This document shows positions 31,429 through 39,824 of a DNA stretch of 64,000 nt, in pieces. The notes under the pieces were generated by a model. That model ran no database searches and was not told the origin of the DNA. It saw only the letters and a list, made by a program, of their open reading frames with translations. Within the stretch, counting starts at the first letter, position 1. Every line of letters starts with the position of its first letter. The DNA comes from Burkholderiales bacterium (GTDB taxonomy: Bacteria; Pseudomonadota; Gammaproteobacteria; Burkholderiales; Burkholderiaceae_E), in NCBI GenBank assembly GCA_020248665.1, contig JADCHE010000043.1, positions 1 through 64,000 on the forward strand, given 5' to 3'. The position numbers and the translations under genes were made by a program.

Positions 31429-32609
31429 CGCCCCATCCGCCCCGTCCCGTCCCTCGCCGCGCGCTGCGTGCGGCCGCCTGCGCCGGCCTCGTCGCGATCG
31501 CGGCGTGCTCGGCCGAGCCGCCGCCACCGCCGCCCGACTCCGGACCGTCGATCAGCGGCACGACGGTACGCTTCCCGCGCCGCGTCGAGGGCATCCGGAC
31601 CGAGCCGGTGCAGGATGCGGGGACGACGACGCTGACGCTGCCGGGCCGGCTCGCGTGGGACGAGGATCGGACGGTGCGCGTGCTCCCGCCGTTCGCCGGC
31701 CGGGTGACCGCGCTGCGCGCGCAGGTCGGCGACGCCGTGCGCGCCGGCCAGCCGCTCGCCGAGATCGCGGCCCCCGAATTCGGCCAGGCGGTCGCCGACG
31801 GGCGCCGCGCCGAGGCCGATGAGGCACTGGCGCGCGAGACCGTGTCGCGACAGCGCGAGCTGCACGATGCCGGGCTGGTCGCCGCGAAGGACTTGCGCGA
31901 GGCGCAGGCCGTGCTGTCGCGCGCCGAGATCGAGCGCCAGCGCACGCGCGCCCGGCTCGCCCAGCTGGGTGCGGCCGGCGGGGGCGCGACCTTCACGCTG
32001 CGCGCACCGATCGACGGCGTGGTCGTCGAACGGGCGCTCGCGGCCGGCCAGGAGGTCCGCCCCGACGCGGACAAGCCGCTGTTCGTCGTCACCGACCCCA
32101 CCCGCCTGTGGGTCTGGCTCGACGCGCCCGAGAACGCGCTGCCGCAGCTCGCGCCGATGCGGGCCGGTGCGCCGCTGAAGCTGCACAGCGGGGCCTGGGG
32201 CACGCGGGACTTCGACGCGAAGCTGGTGCGCACCGAGGACTCGATCGACGCCATCTCGCGGACCTTCCGGCTGCGCGCCGCCGTCGCGAACCCCGAGCGG
32301 CTGCTGAAGGCCGAGATGTACGTCACCGCGACCTTCCCGCTGCCGCCGGGCGCGAGCGACCGCCCCATCGAGCACGTGCCGGTGACCGCGGTCCTGCTCG
32401 TCGACGGCCGTCGGCACGTCTTCGTCGCCGACCCCGACGGCGGCTTCACGCGCGTCGAGGTCGGGATCGTGCGCGAGTTGCCGGGCCGGGTCGGCGTGGT
32501 CGGCCTGGAGCCGGGCCAGCGCGTGGTCGTCGAGGGCAATCTGTTCCTGCAGCAGATCCTCGCCCGGGGCACGACACCGAAGTCGGCCCGGGCCGAGGCG
32601 AAGAAATGA
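31425..32609 (+). CDS. RND efflux periplasmic adaptor lipoprotein (CzcB-like)
   Basis: A 394-residue membrane-fusion protein. The N-terminus carries a lipobox (LVAIAAC), then a Pro-rich linker, a biotinyl-lipoyl-like segment (VRVLPPFAGRVTALRAQVGDAVRAGQPLAEI), a helical hairpin (residues about 135-180), and beta-barrel plus membrane-proximal domains. There is no histidine-rich N-terminal metal-binding region of the CzcB type, which is unusual and leaves metal choice open. It overlaps the upstream and downstream genes as ATGA, so all three components are translationally coupled. Confidence 0.9.
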   Translation: MTPHPPRPVPRRALRAAACAGLVAIAACSAEPPPPPPDSGPSISGTTVRFPRRVEGIRTEPVQDAGTTTLTLPGRLAWDEDRTVRVLPPFAGRVTALRAQVGDAVRAGQPLAEIAAPEFGQAVADGRRAEADEALARETVSRQRELHDAGLVAAKDLREAQAVLSRAEIERQRTRARLAQLGAAGGGATFTLRAPIDGVVVERALAAGQEVRPDADKPLFVVTDPTRLWVWLDAPENALPQLAPMRAGAPLKLHSGAWGTRDFDAKLVRTEDSIDAISRTFRLRAAVANPERLLKAEMYVTATFPLPPGASDRPIEHVPVTAVLLVDGRRHVFVADPDGGFTRVEVGIVRELPGRVGVVGLEPGQRVVVEGNLFLQQILARGTTPKSARAEAKK

Positions 32610-35600
32610 TCCGTCGGATCGTCTGGTTCGCGCTGCACCAGCCGCTGCTGGTGGTCTTCGCGCTCGCGGTGTTCGTCGGCGGCGGCATCGTCGCCTTCAA
32701 CAACCTCCCGATCGAGGCGTTCCCCGACGTCTCCGACACGCAGGTCACGGTGATCGCGCTGCATCCCGGCCGCGCGGCCGAGGAGGTCGAGCGGCAGGTC
32801 ACGCTGCCGATCGAGGTCGCGCTCTCCGGCCTGCCCGACTCGGTGCGGCTGTTCTCGCACACGCAGTTCGGCCTGTCGTTCACCGTGGTGACCTTCAACG
32901 ACCGGCCGAGCGACCAGCTCGCCCGGCAGCGCGTCAACGAGCGGCTGCAGGGGCTGGGCCTGCCGCCCAACGTCGAGGTGCGGATCCAGCCGCCGCAGAC
33001 CGCGATCGGCGAGATCTTCCGCTTCCGGCTGCGCGGCGACGGCTACACGCCGCAGCAGCTGCGGGAGATGCAGGACTGGATCGTCGAGAAGCAGCTGCGC
33101 AAGGTGCCCGGCGTCGCCGACCTGGTGACGATGGGTGGCACCATCAAGCAGTACGAGGTCAACCCGGACATGGCGCGGCTGCGCGACCACGGGCTGTCCC
33201 TCGGCCAGCTGTTCGATGCGCTCGCCCGGGCGAACGCCAACGCCGGTGGCGGCGCGGTGAGCCACGGCGCGCAGCAGTACCTGATCCGCTCGATCGGCGA
33301 GCTGCGCAGCTCGGCCGACATCGGCAACGTGATGGTCTCGGTGCACCGCGGCGTGCCGGTGCTGGTCAAGGACGTCGCCGACGTGCGCGTCGGCGGCGCG
33401 CCGGCGCAGGGGCTGGTGGGCCAGACGCTGGAGGGACGCGACGACGACGACATCGTCAACGGCATCCTCGTGATGAGAAAGGGCGAGAACCCGTCGCGCG
33501 TGCTGGAGGGGATCAAGTCGAAGATCGACGAGATCAACCGCGCGCACCTGCCCAAGGGCGTCGAGATCGTTCCGTACTACGACCGGTCGTGGCTGATCGG
33601 CCGGACGCTCGGCACCGTCTTCCGCAACCTGCTCGAGGGCGCGGTGCTGGTGTGCCTCGTGCTGGTGCTGTTCCTCACGAACGTGCGCGCCGCGCTGATC
33701 GTCGCGGCAGTGATCCCGCTGTCCCTGCTCGCGACCTTCCTCGGACTCACCTTCGTCGGCATCCCGGCCAACCTGCTGTCGCTCGGCGCGATGGACTTCG
33801 GGATCATCGTCGACGGCGCAGTGATCGTCGTCGAGAACATCTTCCGGCGGCTGGGGCAGCTCAAGGACGCGGAGATCCACGACCCGGCCGCGCGCCGCGA
33901 CGCGGTGCTCGAGGCGGCGGTCGAGGTCGGGCGGCCGACGCTGTTCTCGATGCTGATCATCATCGTCGCGCACGTGCCGATCTTCACGCTGCAGCGCCAC
34001 GAGGGCCGGATCTTCTCGCCGATGGCCTGGACGGTGAGCTCGGCGCTCATCGGCTCGCTGATCCTGTCGCTGACGGTGGTGCCGCTCGCCTGCGCGTGGT
34101 TCCTGCGCCGCGTGCCGCACGAGGACAACGCGGTGGTGCGGCTGGCCAAGCGCGGCTACGCGCGCGTGCTCGACTGGGCGCTGCGCGCGCGCCGCACGGT
34201 GACGGCGCTCGCGCTCGCGGCGCTGTTCGCGGCGGGCGTCGTCGCGACGCAGCTCGGCAGCGAGTTCCTGCCCGAGCTCAACGAGGGCTCGATCTGGGTC
34301 AACGTGACGCTCGCGCCGTCGGTCGCGCCCGAGGAAGCGCAACGCGCCGCGCGCTCGGTCCGGCAGGCGCTGACCTCGGTGCCCGAGGTCGCGTCGGTGA
34401 TCTCGAAGGTCGGCCGGCCCGACGACGGCACCGACCCGAAGATCTTCAACAGCGCCGAGTTCTTCGTCGAGATGCGGCCCGAGGAGCGCTGGCGCAAGGG
34501 CTACACCAAGGCGGCGCTGATCCGCGAGATGGACGCGGCGATCGGGCGGCTGCCCGGGCTGGAGCCGAGCTTCTCGCAGCCGATCCGCGACAACGTGCTC
34601 GAGAGCATCTCGCAGATCGACGGACAGATCGTCATCAAGGTGCAGGGCGACGACTTCGACACGATCAAGGACCTCGCGCGGCAGATCCGCCAGCGGATCG
34701 CGGGCGTGGCCGGCGTGACCCGCAGCTTCGTCGACCGCGACGGCCGGCTGCCGCAGTTCCGCATCGACATCGACCGGGCGACCGCTGCGCGCTACGGCGT
34801 CAACGTCGCCGACCTGCAGGAGGTCGTCGAGTCCGCGCTCGCGGGAAAGGCGACCACCGAGCTGTGGGAGGGCGAGCGACATTTCTCCGTGGTCGTGCGC
34901 CTGAAGCCCGAGCAGCGCGACCTGCCGCGGCTGCCCGAAGTGCTGGTCGGCAGCTCGACCGGCGCGCCGGTGCCGCTGTCGCAGCTGGTGACCTTCAGGG
35001 TGACCGAGGGCGCGATGAACATCTCGCGCGAGAACGGCCAGCGGGTCGCCGCGATCGGGGTGTTCATCCGCGACCGCGACATGGGCAGCGTCGTCGCGGA
35101 CATGCAGCGGCTGGTCGCCGCGGAGATCAAGCTGCCGCTCGGCTACTCGATCGCGTGGTCGGGCGAGTTCGAGAACCAGCAGCGTGCGATGGCACGCCTG
35201 TCGTGGGTCGTGCCGCTGTCGATCCTGCTGATCTTCCTGCTGCTGTTCGATGCGTTCGGCTCGCTCGCGAGCGCCGCGCTGATCATCGCGAACATCCCGC
35301 TCGCGATGATCGGCGGCATCGTGGCGCTGTGGCTGACCGGCATCCCGCTGTCGGTGTCGGCGGCGATCGGCTTCATCGCGCTGTTCGGGCAGGCGGTGCT
35401 CAACGGGGTGGTGATGGTCTCGGACTTCAACGCGCGCGCCGCGGGCCTGGTGGAGTTCGAGGCGATCCGGGCCGCGGTGCGCGAGGGCGCGCTGGTGCGG
35501 CTGCGCACGGTGATGATGACCGCCCTGCTCGCGATGCTGGGCCTGCTGCCGATGGCGCTGTCGCACGGCATCGGCGCCGAGACGCAGCGGCCGCTCGCGA

Positions 35601-35728
35601 TCGTCGTGATCGGCGGGCTGGTCAGCGCGACGCTGCTGACGCTGGTGGCGCTGCCGGCGCTGTACCTGTCGTTCGCGCGCCGCTGGCCGAGCGCGATGGC
35701 CTCGGGCGACGCGTTGCCGGTGCACTGA
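32606..35728 (+). CDS. CzcA/CusA-family heavy-metal RND efflux pump
   Basis: A 1040-residue, 12-helix proton-driven inner-membrane pump. It has the RND layout with helix 1 followed by a large periplasmic loop, and a second loop after helix 7. The helix-4 motif MDFGIIVDGAVIVVEN near residues 396-410 is the DFG-DGA-EN signature of the heavy-metal (HME) branch rather than drug pumps (HAE). Substrates in that branch are Co, Zn, Cd, Ni or Cu/Ag; the D-D-E form favours divalent cations, but sequence does not settle it. It ends the operon; a hairpin at 35737-35755 follows. Confidence 0.93.
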   Translation: MIRRIVWFALHQPLLVVFALAVFVGGGIVAFNNLPIEAFPDVSDTQVTVIALHPGRAAEEVERQVTLPIEVALSGLPDSVRLFSHTQFGLSFTVVTFNDRPSDQLARQRVNERLQGLGLPPNVEVRIQPPQTAIGEIFRFRLRGDGYTPQQLREMQDWIVEKQLRKVPGVADLVTMGGTIKQYEVNPDMARLRDHGLSLGQLFDALARANANAGGGAVSHGAQQYLIRSIGELRSSADIGNVMVSVHRGVPVLVKDVADVRVGGAPAQGLVGQTLEGRDDDDIVNGILVMRKGENPSRVLEGIKSKIDEINRAHLPKGVEIVPYYDRSWLIGRTLGTVFRNLLEGAVLVCLVLVLFLTNVRAALIVAAVIPLSLLATFLGLTFVGIPANLLSLGAMDFGIIVDGAVIVVENIFRRLGQLKDAEIHDPAARRDAVLEAAVEVGRPTLFSMLIIIVAHVPIFTLQRHEGRIFSPMAWTVSSALIGSLILSLTVVPLACAWFLRRVPHEDNAVVRLAKRGYARVLDWALRARRTVTALALAALFAAGVVATQLGSEFLPELNEGSIWVNVTLAPSVAPEEAQRAARSVRQALTSVPEVASVISKVGRPDDGTDPKIFNSAEFFVEMRPEERWRKGYTKAALIREMDAAIGRLPGLEPSFSQPIRDNVLESISQIDGQIVIKVQGDDFDTIKDLARQIRQRIAGVAGVTRSFVDRDGRLPQFRIDIDRATAARYGVNVADLQEVVESALAGKATTELWEGERHFSVVVRLKPEQRDLPRLPEVLVGSSTGAPVPLSQLVTFRVTEGAMNISRENGQRVAAIGVFIRDRDMGSVVADMQRLVAAEIKLPLGYSIAWSGEFENQQRAMARLSWVVPLSILLIFLLLFDAFGSLASAALIIANIPLAMIGGIVALWLTGIPLSVSAAIGFIALFGQAVLNGVVMVSDFNARAAGLVEFEAIRAAVREGALVRLRTVMMTALLAMLGLLPMALSHGIGAETQRPLAIVVIGGLVSATLLTLVALPALYLSFARRWPSAMASGDALPVH

Positions 35729-35736
35729 CCGCGCGC

Positions 35737-35755
35737 CCCGGCCGCGCCGGCCGGG
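35737..35755. terminator. GC hairpin between convergent genes
   Basis: CCCGGCC (35737-35743) and GGCCGGG (35749-35755) form a 7-bp stem in the 36-bp gap between the convergent RND pump and cytochrome genes. There is no T-run on either side, so it may act with Rho or as a bidirectional stop. Confidence 0.4.
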
Positions 35756-35764
35756 CGACGCGCG

Positions 35765-36100
35765 TCACTTCGCCGGCTCGACCCACTTCGCGCCGCCCGC
35801 GTTCGCCATGTAGACGACCGCGCGCTTGACCTCGAGCTCCGACAGGTCCGGCCGGCCTCCCTTGGCCGGCATCTTGCGGATGCCCTTGATCGATGTCCGG
35901 AACAGCGCCGACTGTCCCTCGGCGATCAGCGGCTTCCAGGCCTTCGCGTCGCCGAGCTTCGGCGCGCCGAGCTCTCCGGTCGCATGGCAGGCCTTGCAGA
36001 CCTCCTCGTACGCCGCCTGGCCGCTCCGGGGCTGTGCGACGGCAGGCGTGGCGGCGAGCAGGGCGAGGAGGGCCACGGTCGTGGCGGGGCGCAGGGACAT
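35765..36100 (-). CDS. Cytochrome c5-like monohaem c-type cytochrome
   Basis: A 111-residue periplasmic cytochrome. A signal peptide (RPATTVALLALLAATPAVAQ) is followed by the haem site CKACHATGELGAPKLGD and the axial methionine segment IRKMPAKGGRPDLSELEVKRAVVYM. This arrangement matches cytochrome c5 (CycB-type), a soluble electron carrier to terminal oxidases or other reductases. The start ATG at 36100 gives a standard signal peptide. It is followed on the same strand by nothing nearer than the RND gene and preceded by the LysE exporter gene. Confidence 0.9.
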   Translation of the reverse strand: MSLRPATTVALLALLAATPAVAQPRSGQAAYEEVCKACHATGELGAPKLGDAKAWKPLIAEGQSALFRTSIKGIRKMPAKGGRPDLSELEVKRAVVYMANAGGAKWVEPAK

Positions 36101-36150
36101 GTATGGGACCTCGGAAGACGTGGGGGCTCGATCGGGCATCGTCGGTCGAT

Positions 36151-36777
36151 TCAGCCGCGCCGCGCGGTCGCGAGCAGCGCGCCGATGCCGACGAAGGTGC
36201 AGCCGGTCACGCGGTTGAACCAGCGGCCATGCCGGGCGAGCCACGGCGCGAGCCGCTGCGCGAAGCCGGCGACCATCAGCTCGTAGAGGAACTCGACGAC
36301 GACGAAGGTGCCGCCGAGGACCGCGAGCTGCATCCAGTAGGACGCGTGCGGCATCATGAACTGCGGCAGGAACGCGGCGAAGAAGATCAGCGCCTTGGGG
36401 TTGGACACCGCGACGAGGAAGCCCTGCGCGAACAGCCGGGAGCGGCGCCGGTCGGCGTGGTCGGCGGCCTCGCGGGCCGCGTCGACCGGGGTCGGCGGCG
36501 CGTTCCAGAGCCGGATCCCGAGCCACACCAGGTAGGCGGCGCCGAGCCACTTGGCGACGGTGAACGCCTGCTCGGAGGCGGCGAGCAGCGCGCCCAGCCC
36601 CGCGAGCGACGCGGCGATCAGCACGAGGAAGCCGGTCACGCCGCCGAGCACCGTGAAGCTCGCGCGGGCCGCGCCGAAGCGCGCGCCGTGGGTCAGCGCG
36701 AGCAGGCCGTTCGGCCCCGGGGTCAGCGACAGGCCGACCGCGGCGGCGAGGTAGACGATCCACAGCTCCAGGCTCAT
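36151..36777 (-). CDS. LysE/RhtB-family amino-acid exporter
   Basis: A 208-residue inner-membrane protein with six hydrophobic segments. The family opening is SLTPGPNGLLALTHGARFG and the mid-segment FLVAVSNPKALIFFAAFLPQF is typical of LysE/RhtB translocators, which export lysine, homoserine, threonine or related metabolites. Start ATG 36777. No regulator of the LysG type is next to it. Substrate unknown. Confidence 0.9.
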   Translation of the reverse strand: MSLELWIVYLAAAVGLSLTPGPNGLLALTHGARFGAARASFTVLGGVTGFLVLIAASLAGLGALLAASEQAFTVAKWLGAAYLVWLGIRLWNAPPTPVDAAREAADHADRRRSRLFAQGFLVAVSNPKALIFFAAFLPQFMMPHASYWMQLAVLGGTFVVVEFLYELMVAGFAQRLAPWLARHGRWFNRVTGCTFVGIGALLATARRG

Positions 36778-36828
36778 GCCGGCTCGCTCCCGGTGGGACG
36801 GAGGTGAAGTGTAGCGAGGCCGCGGCCC

Positions 36829-38181
36829 TCAGCGCATCGTCACGAACTCCTCGGCCGCGGTCGGATGGATCGCGACGGTCTCGTCGAACTGCGCCTTCGT
36901 GAGCCCCGCCTTCACCGCGATCGCGATGCCCTGGATGATCTCGGGCGCGTCCGGTCCGACCATGTGCGCGCCGAGCACGCGGTGCGTTCCGGCGTCGACG
37001 ACCAGCTTCATCAGCGTCTTCTGGTCGCGGCCGGAGAGCGTCGCCTTAAGCGGCCGGAAGCTCGCCTTGTGGACGATCACCGCGTCCGACAACGCGCGCG
37101 CCGCACCCTCGGTGAGGCCGACCGCGCCGACCGGCGGGTCGGAGAACACCGCGTGCGCGACGTCGCGGTGGTCGACCGGCACGGGCCGGCCGCCGAACAG
37201 CGTCGTCGCGAGCGCGGCGCCCTCGCGGATCGCGACCGGCGTCAGCGCGATCCGGTTGGTGACGTCGCCGACGGCGTGGATGCCCGGAACGTTCGTCGTG
37301 CCGTACGCGTCGACGACCACGCCGCCGTCCGCGTCGAGCGCGACGCCGAGCGCCTCCAGCCCGAGGCCGCGCGTGGCCGGCGCGCGGCCGGTCGCGAGCA
37401 TCACCGCGTCGACGTCCTGCGTCTCCAGGCCCGCGGCAGTGCGCAGCGTCGCGCGCAGCGAGCCGTCCACGCGCCGCTCGACCGACACCGGCGCGGCGTT
37501 CAGCCGCAGGTCGATGCCGTGCTTGACCAGCTCGATCGACAGGTGCGCGCGCACGTCGTCGTCGAAGCCGCGCAGCACCTGCTCGCCGCGGTAGGCGAGC
37601 GTCACGCGCGCGCCGAGCCCGCGCAGGATGCCGGCGAACTCCACCGCGATGTAGCCGCCGCCGATCACCAGCACGCGCCGCGGCAGCTCGCGCAGCTCGA
37701 ACGCCTCGTTGGAGGTGATGCAGAGTTCGGCGCCCGGGATCTCCGGCCGGCTCGGCGCGCCGCCGGTCGCGACGAGGATGTGGCGCGCGGTCACGCGGCG
37801 GCCCGCGACCTCGACGGTGTGCGGACCGACGATCGTCGCGCGGCCGTCGATCGTCTCGACCTTCGACTGCGCGAGCAGGTTGCGGTAGATGCCTTCCAGC
37901 CGTGCGATCTCGCGGTCCTTCGCGTCCATCAGCGCGGGCCACGAGAACTCGGCGCCGGCGATGCGCCAGCCGTAGCCGGCGGCGTCCTCGAAGTCCTGCG
38001 AGAAGTGCGCGGCGTAGGTGAACAGCTTCTTCGGCACGCAGCCACGGATCACGCAGGTGCCGCCGACGCGGTAGTCCTCGGCGAGCGCGACGCGCGCGCC
38101 GTGGCCGGCCGCGACGCGGCTCGCGCGCACGCCGCCGGAGCCGGCGCCGATCGTGAACAGGTCGTAGTCGTACTCGGCCAT
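36829..38181 (-). CDS. gorA: Glutathione-disulfide reductase
   Basis: A 450-residue flavoprotein disulfide reductase that reduces GSSG with NADPH in the cytoplasm. FAD motif FTIGAGSGGVRASR, redox pair C43/C48 in GGTCVIRGCVPKK, NAD(P) motif VIGGGYIAVEFAG, second FAD motif GIHAVGDVTN, and C-terminal HPTAAEEFV with the catalytic histidine. The GCVIRGCVPKK pattern is the glutathione reductase form. The residues after the GGGYIA motif (LAYRGEQVLRGFD) include an arginine suited to NADPH. Divergent from the amidohydrolase operon across 240 bp. Confidence 0.93.
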   Translation of the reverse strand: MAEYDYDLFTIGAGSGGVRASRVAAGHGARVALAEDYRVGGTCVIRGCVPKKLFTYAAHFSQDFEDAAGYGWRIAGAEFSWPALMDAKDREIARLEGIYRNLLAQSKVETIDGRATIVGPHTVEVAGRRVTARHILVATGGAPSRPEIPGAELCITSNEAFELRELPRRVLVIGGGYIAVEFAGILRGLGARVTLAYRGEQVLRGFDDDVRAHLSIELVKHGIDLRLNAAPVSVERRVDGSLRATLRTAAGLETQDVDAVMLATGRAPATRGLGLEALGVALDADGGVVVDAYGTTNVPGIHAVGDVTNRIALTPVAIREGAALATTLFGGRPVPVDHRDVAHAVFSDPPVGAVGLTEGAARALSDAVIVHKASFRPLKATLSGRDQKTLMKLVVDAGTHRVLGAHMVGPDAPEIIQGIAIAVKAGLTKAQFDETVAIHPTAAEEFVTMR

Positions 38182-38421
38182 CGGCCGCTCCGTCGTGAGG
38201 GGGATACCGCATGCTGCGGCCGGCCGTGCGGGGCGGCAAGCCGACACCCCGCGGAACGGTCGCCCAGGGCGGGCGGCCCTGACGCCGCGCGTCCTCCGCG
38301 CGCCCGCGCGCGACGCTCCGGATCCCCTTCGCCGCGGTCCCGGCGCAGGTATGCTCGTCGCGCGCCGGCATGCCCATCGCGGCCCCGCCGCGCCGATCCC
38401 GCCCGACCCAGGAGCCCGACG

Positions 38422-39300
38422 ATGCGCCGCATCCCACCCACCGTCCCCGCCGCCCCGCGCCGCGCGGCGGCCGTCGCCGCGGTGCTGGCGGGCCTGCTCG
38501 CGCTGGCCGCGCCCGCCCCGGACGCGCACGCCACCGAGCTGCCGATCTTCGATGCGCACGTGCACTACAGCCACGACGCGTGGCAGTCGCTGCCGCCGAA
38601 GGAGGCGGTCGCGCTGCTGCGCAAGGCGGGGCTGCGCAAGGCGATGGTGTCGAGCTCCTCGGACGACGGCACGCAGATGCTGTTCGCCGAGGCGCCCGAC
38701 CTCGTGGTCCCGTCGCTGCGCCCGTACCGCACGCGCAGCGAGATCGGCACCTGGGTCCGCGACGAGACGGTGGTCGCGCACCTCGAGTCGCGCCTCGCGA
38801 GGCACCGCTACGCGGCGATCGGCGAGTTCCACGTCTACGGCGCCGACGCCGACCTGCCGGTGATGCGGCGGGTCGTGCAGCTCGCGCGCCAGCACGGGCT
38901 GCTGCTGCACCTGCACGGCGACGCCGAGGCGGTCGAGCGCGTGTTCCGCCAGGACCCGGGCGCGCGGATCCTGTGGGCCCACGCGGGCTTCGCGAGCCCC
39001 GCCGACGTGCGCGCGACGCTGCGCCGACATCCGATGCTGTGGGCCGACCTCGCGTTCCGCAGCGACCCCGCGTCGAACGACCGGGTGGCGCCCGACTGGC
39101 GCGACGCGTTCGTCGAGTTCCCGGATCGCTTCATGCTGGGCACCGACACGTTCACGCCGGAGCGCTGGTGGTACGTCACCGAGCACGCGGCCTGGGCGCG
39201 CCGCTGGCTCGCGGACCTGCCTCGCGAGCTCGCCGAGAGGATCGCGTGGCGCAACGCCGAGGCGATGCTCGCGAGCCGGCGTGCGCCGCTCGCGCCGTGA
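38422..39300 (+). CDS. Periplasmic amidohydrolase-fold (TIM-barrel) protein
   Basis: A 292-residue protein with a signal peptide (RRAAAVAAVLAGLLALAAPAPDAHA) and an amidohydrolase-2-type barrel: IFDAHVHYS with the HxH metal motif, IGEFHVYG, LHLHGD and LWAHAGFASPADV supplying further histidines, and MLGTDTFTPERW with the late aspartate. Enzymes of this fold hydrolyse or decarboxylate small molecules; export to the periplasm is unusual. It opens a four-gene unit in which every junction overlaps. AGGAG lies seven bases before the ATG. Function in relation to the haem protein downstream is unknown. Confidence 0.82.
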   Translation: MRRIPPTVPAAPRRAAAVAAVLAGLLALAAPAPDAHATELPIFDAHVHYSHDAWQSLPPKEAVALLRKAGLRKAMVSSSSDDGTQMLFAEAPDLVVPSLRPYRTRSEIGTWVRDETVVAHLESRLARHRYAAIGEFHVYGADADLPVMRRVVQLARQHGLLLHLHGDAEAVERVFRQDPGARILWAHAGFASPADVRATLRRHPMLWADLAFRSDPASNDRVAPDWRDAFVEFPDRFMLGTDTFTPERWWYVTEHAAWARRWLADLPRELAERIAWRNAEAMLASRRAPLAP

Positions 39301-39824
39301 TGCGCGTCGCCATCCCGGGGGGCGCCGTGCGCCCCCACCCGCGCCCGCCGGCGGCCGCTGCACGGTGGCCGCGCGCGCCGCGAGCCGTCGCGGCGCTGTC
39401 GCTGCTGCTCGCCGCATCGGGCCCGCCGGCGCTCGCGCCGCCCGCCCGCGCGCAGACCCCCGCGGCCGGCCCGTCCTGCGACCGCGCGGCGGCCGCACCG
39501 ACCGATCGCCGGATCGCCGGGGACGCGCTCGATGTCGCCTGGCGCGTGTCCCTGGCGCCCGCGGTCGGCCGCCCGTTCGCGATCGAGTTCGCGCTGTGCC
39601 CGCGGGGCGGCGCGTCCGCCGCGATCGATCGCGTGAAGGTCGACGCGTGGATGCCCGCGCACCGCCACGGGATGAACTACGCGCCCACGCTGAGCGGCGC
39701 GCCGGGCGGCCCGATGCGCGCCGAGGGCCTGCTGTTCCACATGCCCGGTGCGTGGCAGGTGGTGTTCGAGCTGCGCCACGACGGCCGCGCGCTGCGGCTG
39801 GTCGACGACGTCGCGGTGAGGTGA
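39300..39824 (+). CDS. YtkA/FixH-like exported protein
   Basis: A 174-residue protein starting within a TGATG overlap with the amidohydrolase gene. After a long Arg/Pro-rich N-terminus, a hydrophobic segment (RAVAALSLLLAASGPPALAPP) acts as signal. The rest is a small beta-sandwich like YtkA/FixH domains: IDRVKVDAWMPAHRHGMNYAPTLSG and LLFHMPGAWQVVFELRHDG. The M-x-AHRHGMNY and FHMPG residues are candidates for copper binding, as in related copper chaperone-like domains. It is placed directly before a di-haem peroxidase-like gene. Two cysteines (SCDR and ALCP) could form a disulfide. Confidence 0.7.
   Translation: MRVAIPGGAVRPHPRPPAAAARWPRAPRAVAALSLLLAASGPPALAPPARAQTPAAGPSCDRAAAAPTDRRIAGDALDVAWRVSLAPAVGRPFAIEFALCPRGGASAAIDRVKVDAWMPAHRHGMNYAPTLSGAPGGPMRAEGLLFHMPGAWQVVFELRHDGRALRLVDDVAVR

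Noticed and set aside
31013-35725. A 1570-codon minus-strand frame opposite the RND operon, rich in H, R, D and Q.
   Set aside because: It mirrors the codon structure of the czcBA-like genes; no signal, domain or motif is recognisable.
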